Source: Galaxea fascicularis
Lineage: Eukaryota > Cnidaria > Anthozoa > Scleractinia > Euphylliidae
NCBI GenBank assembly: GCA_948470475.1
Contig: OX419339.1
Location: 8,339,002 to 8,403,001, forward strand
Direction of reading: 5' to 3'
Length of the DNA stretch: 64,000 nt
This document shows, one piece after another, positions 62,210 through 64,000 of this stretch; position 1 is the first letter of the stretch, and each line of letters begins with the position of its first letter. The translations under genes and the position numbers were made by a program. A model generated the notes under the pieces. The model made no database searches, was not told the DNA's origin, and saw only the letters and a program-made list of their open reading frames with translations.

Positions 62210-62408
62210 TTTAGTATCACCCAACTAGTCGGACAGAAAAGGCAATGATAAAATTAGCAAATGCAAGTTGAAGAAATATTTATTTGGGAATAAAACGAAA
62301 GAAAGTGTAACGCTCGATTGCTACTCGAGGACTATTACTAATAGTCCTCTAGTAGCGTAGCCAATCAAAATGCAGGATTTGCATTTGTCCACTAGTTGGG
62401 TGATACTA
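62210..62408. repeat. MITE with TAGTATCACCCAACTAGT ends and an inner hairpin
   Basis: Left TAGTATCACCCAACTAGTCGGACA and right TGTCCACTAGTTGGGTGATACTA are inverted. A second inverted pair, GCTACTCGAGGACTATTA / TAATAGTCCTCTAGTAGC, forms the core. No ORF. Confidence 0.9.
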
Positions 62409-62639
62409 ACATTGATTAGTCTACAAAATGAATCTTACCTAAATCAATCAAGCTATCATTGCTTTCCAGCAAACTTGGAAAAGTTTAAATCGTCAAAATG
62501 GCTTTAGAACGACTTTTAGAGTTGAATTTAGAGCGATTTTTGAACCATTTTCATACTTTCTCTTAAATGGCTCAAAACCTAACGCAATACCGTGACGTAT
62601 GTGAATCACAAACAACGTCAGGGCCGCCTATGGTAGCTT

Positions 62640-62865
62640 ACGATCCAGGGGCGGATCCAGGAATTTCTGAAAGGGGGGGTTGTACACTACCGAAGTAGCC
62701 TTGAACAGCAATGGTGTGGAAGGCGAGTAACTTGACAAGCAATCGAATGATAATAATCATTCTATTATTATTTTACGAAGAATCAAGCAAAATAACAAAA
62801 AAAAATTCTCAAAGGGGGGGGGGTTGCAACCCCCTCAACCCCTCCCCTGGATCCGCCTCTGCGAT
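62640..62865. repeat. repeat with G-run/C-run ends (GGGGCGGATCCAGG ... CCTGGATCCGCC)
   Basis: GGGGCGGATCCAGGAATTTC near 62649 is inverted near 62838-62858 (CCCTCCCCTGGATCCGCCTCTG). A small inverted-repeat element lying next to the truncated ATCGAAC element. Confidence 0.6.
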
Positions 62866-63155
62866 CCACAACTCGTCTGAAGCCATTTCTGCGGAATTTC
62901 TTTGTTTACGAAAAACACGTGCGCTACACTCAGGGCTGAAGTAACTCGAGCTTCTAAGATCTGGTAATGGATTTTCAACGTCTGTTTTACATAAATCACG
63001 AGTTCGAAAATCGAACGTTCGATTGGGCTCGATTGATTTTTTTTCTTTTCGGTGAGTTCGATTTCGTTCGATTGCCGAACTCAATTGAACTCAATCCACC
63101 GATTGAGTTCGATTGAAATTTGGTTCGATTGGGTTCGACTTACTATGCCGGGTGT
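62865..63155. repeat. ATCGAAC-array element, copy 2, left-truncated
   Basis: From CTCGTCTGAAGCCATTTCTG onwards it matches copy 1 (50312-50889) almost base for base through GAAAAACACGTGCGCTACAC to TACTATGCCGGG, including the right-hand GTTCGAT array. The left-hand array is missing. Confidence 0.85.
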
Positions 63156-63194
63156 GAAGAGAAAACCTCTCGCATACTCGCAAGCACTTTTGTA

Positions 63195-63325
63195 GCCTTT
63201 ATAACAGGCGTTTATTTACCAGAGCGTGAAGCGCGATGTGAGAGAAGAGAAAAATATTTACTTTTCTCTTCCCCCCGCCTCACGCTCGGCTAAATAAATG
63301 CCTGTTATACGTGCAACCTAGCACT
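63195..63325. repeat. inverted repeat with TATAACAGGCGTTTATTTA arms
   Basis: TATAACAGGCGTTTATTTACC...GAGCGTGA on the left is inverted on the right (CACGCTC..CTAAATAAATGCCTGTTATA). GCACTTTTGT flanks both sides. A fold-back element about 300 bases upstream of the oxidoreductase gene. Confidence 0.8.
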
Positions 63326-63573
63326 TTTGTTATCAAAAGTAAAACTTAAAAAGACAGATCGCTGATGCATACATGACGAAGAAATAATGGTTATGTTGTC
63401 GTCTGCACCCCTTCTTATATTCAAATCATATATGAACTGCAGAGGTTTTCATTTGGAATGTTATTACAATTTGTTTTTCTTCGCAAATTTTAATACTGCC
63501 CCCTCGACAGCACCACCACGTACATCACATCTAAAACACTTTCCGTTCGGCCTAACCCATCTCCAGTCCTCCT

Positions 63574-63608
63574 CGACAGTGGCCGACAGTGGCCGACAGT
63601 GGCCGACC
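63574..63608 (+). repeat. three tandem GACAGTGGCC units near a transcription start
   Basis: An 11-bp unit (CAGTGGCCGAC-type) repeats three times, ending 11 bases before the oxidoreductase start codon, presumably in the 5' UTR or core promoter. It is directly followed by CAACATGGCGGAG, a YY1-type start context. Confidence 0.75.
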
Positions 63609-63618
63609 AAACTTCAAC

Positions 63619-64000
63619 ATGGCGGAGAGCGTTGTGTCAAGTGCTCTTGGGACGTTTGATGTGGCTATTGTTGGTGGTGGAGTCGTAGGTTGTGCTGTTC
63701 TTCGCGAGTTTTCATCCTTGGGTCTTTGCTGTGTTCTTTGCGAAAAGGAGGAGAATCTTGTGAGCGGTGCGAGTTCTGGTAACAGTGGAACACTTCACAC
63801 TGGGTTCGATGCTCCGTTAGACAGTTTGGAGCTTGCTTGCCTTCAGAGATCAAGAAGCTTGAACGAGAAGTTCTTTTCAGAGTACAACATTCCTTACAGA
63901 AAGTCTGGGGGTTTTATTGTGGCTTGGAATGAAAAGGAACTCGAGAAATTGCCTGGATTGGTTGAGAAGGCTCACAAAGCAGGGGTCACAGACGTGAAGC
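63619..64000 (+). CDS. FAD-dependent oxidoreductase (DAO / glycerol-3-phosphate dehydrogenase-like), 5' part, cut by window edge
   Basis: The open frame from ATG 63619 is uninterrupted for 127 codons to the end. Residues 14-43 form a Rossmann beta-alpha-beta FAD-binding unit: DVAIVGGGVVGC (GxGxxG, G19-G24) and the ribose-binding acid E42 (VLCEK). SGASSGNSGTLHTGFDAP (about 50-67) is the second conserved FAD/substrate segment of the DAO family, as in L-2-hydroxyglutarate dehydrogenase and GlpA-type enzymes. YRKSGGFIVAW follows as in that group. The exact substrate cannot be told from the N-terminal third. The start fits a YY1-type ATGGCGG context, and no presequence is obvious. Confidence 0.85.
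   Translation, partial: MAESVVSSALGTFDVAIVGGGVVGCAVLREFSSLGLCCVLCEKEENLVSGASSGNSGTLHTGFDAPLDSLELACLQRSRSLNEKFFSEYNIPYRKSGGFIVAWNEKELEKLPGLVEKAHKAGVTDVK

Noticed and set aside
1..64000. CRISPR arrays, operons, prophage or plasmid features
   Set aside because: The window is plainly animal nuclear DNA; the tandem repeats have no spacers and no bacterial-type genes were found.

Overview
This is animal nuclear DNA. It is AT-rich, with GT-AG introns, tRNA-derived SINEs, very many short inverted-repeat (MITE-like) elements, an intronless rhodopsin-type GPCR and genes of 3 to 16 coding exons. The repeat style, the degraded DIRS element and the GPCR point to a cnidarian, probably an anthozoan such as a stony coral. 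That assignment is inference; no marker in the window proves it.

Layout. 1-3.9 kb: a decayed DIRS-type tyrosine-recombinase retrotransposon (minus strand, running off the left edge), a near-perfect 71-bp-arm hairpin and a fragment of an unidentified coding sequence. 5.05-6.07 kb: an intact single-exon class A GPCR (+). 7.65-8.04 kb: a 43-bp tandem repeat whose units carry the two conserved boxes of a hammerhead ribozyme. 10.07-24.43 kb: a complete kinesin-14 gene of KIFC3 type (-), 16 coding exons, 925 aa, with a 1.92-kb element bearing 264-bp terminal direct repeats in its third intron. 26.2-27.2 kb: three tRNA or tRNA-like loci (Gly-UCC, two Gln-UUG), all with imperfections. 31.06-39.75 kb: OXA1L, the mitochondrial inner-membrane insertase (+), 7 exons, 525 aa. 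42.46-54.17 kb: a CNBD1-like cyclic-nucleotide-binding-domain gene (+), 15 exons, 518 aa, whose introns hold a duplicated copy of its own exon 9, a Penelope-like retroelement remnant with a hammerhead-like core, a 9-bp minisatellite and several MITEs, one nested in another. 56.26-58.68 kb: an SLC10 (SLC10A7/RCH1-like) membrane transporter (-), 3 exons, 395 aa. 63.62 kb to the right edge: the first exon of a FAD-dependent oxidoreductase (+).

The genes look like unrelated housekeeping or cell-biology loci (microtubule transport, mitochondrial membrane protein insertion, membrane transport, redox metabolism) and not a functional cluster. Gene models were assembled by hand from splice sites and reading-frame continuity; each model closes in frame from ATG to stop, except the right-edge gene, which is cut by the window. 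The most unusual signals are RNA-level: hammerhead-like motifs in the 43-bp minisatellite and in the Penelope remnant.
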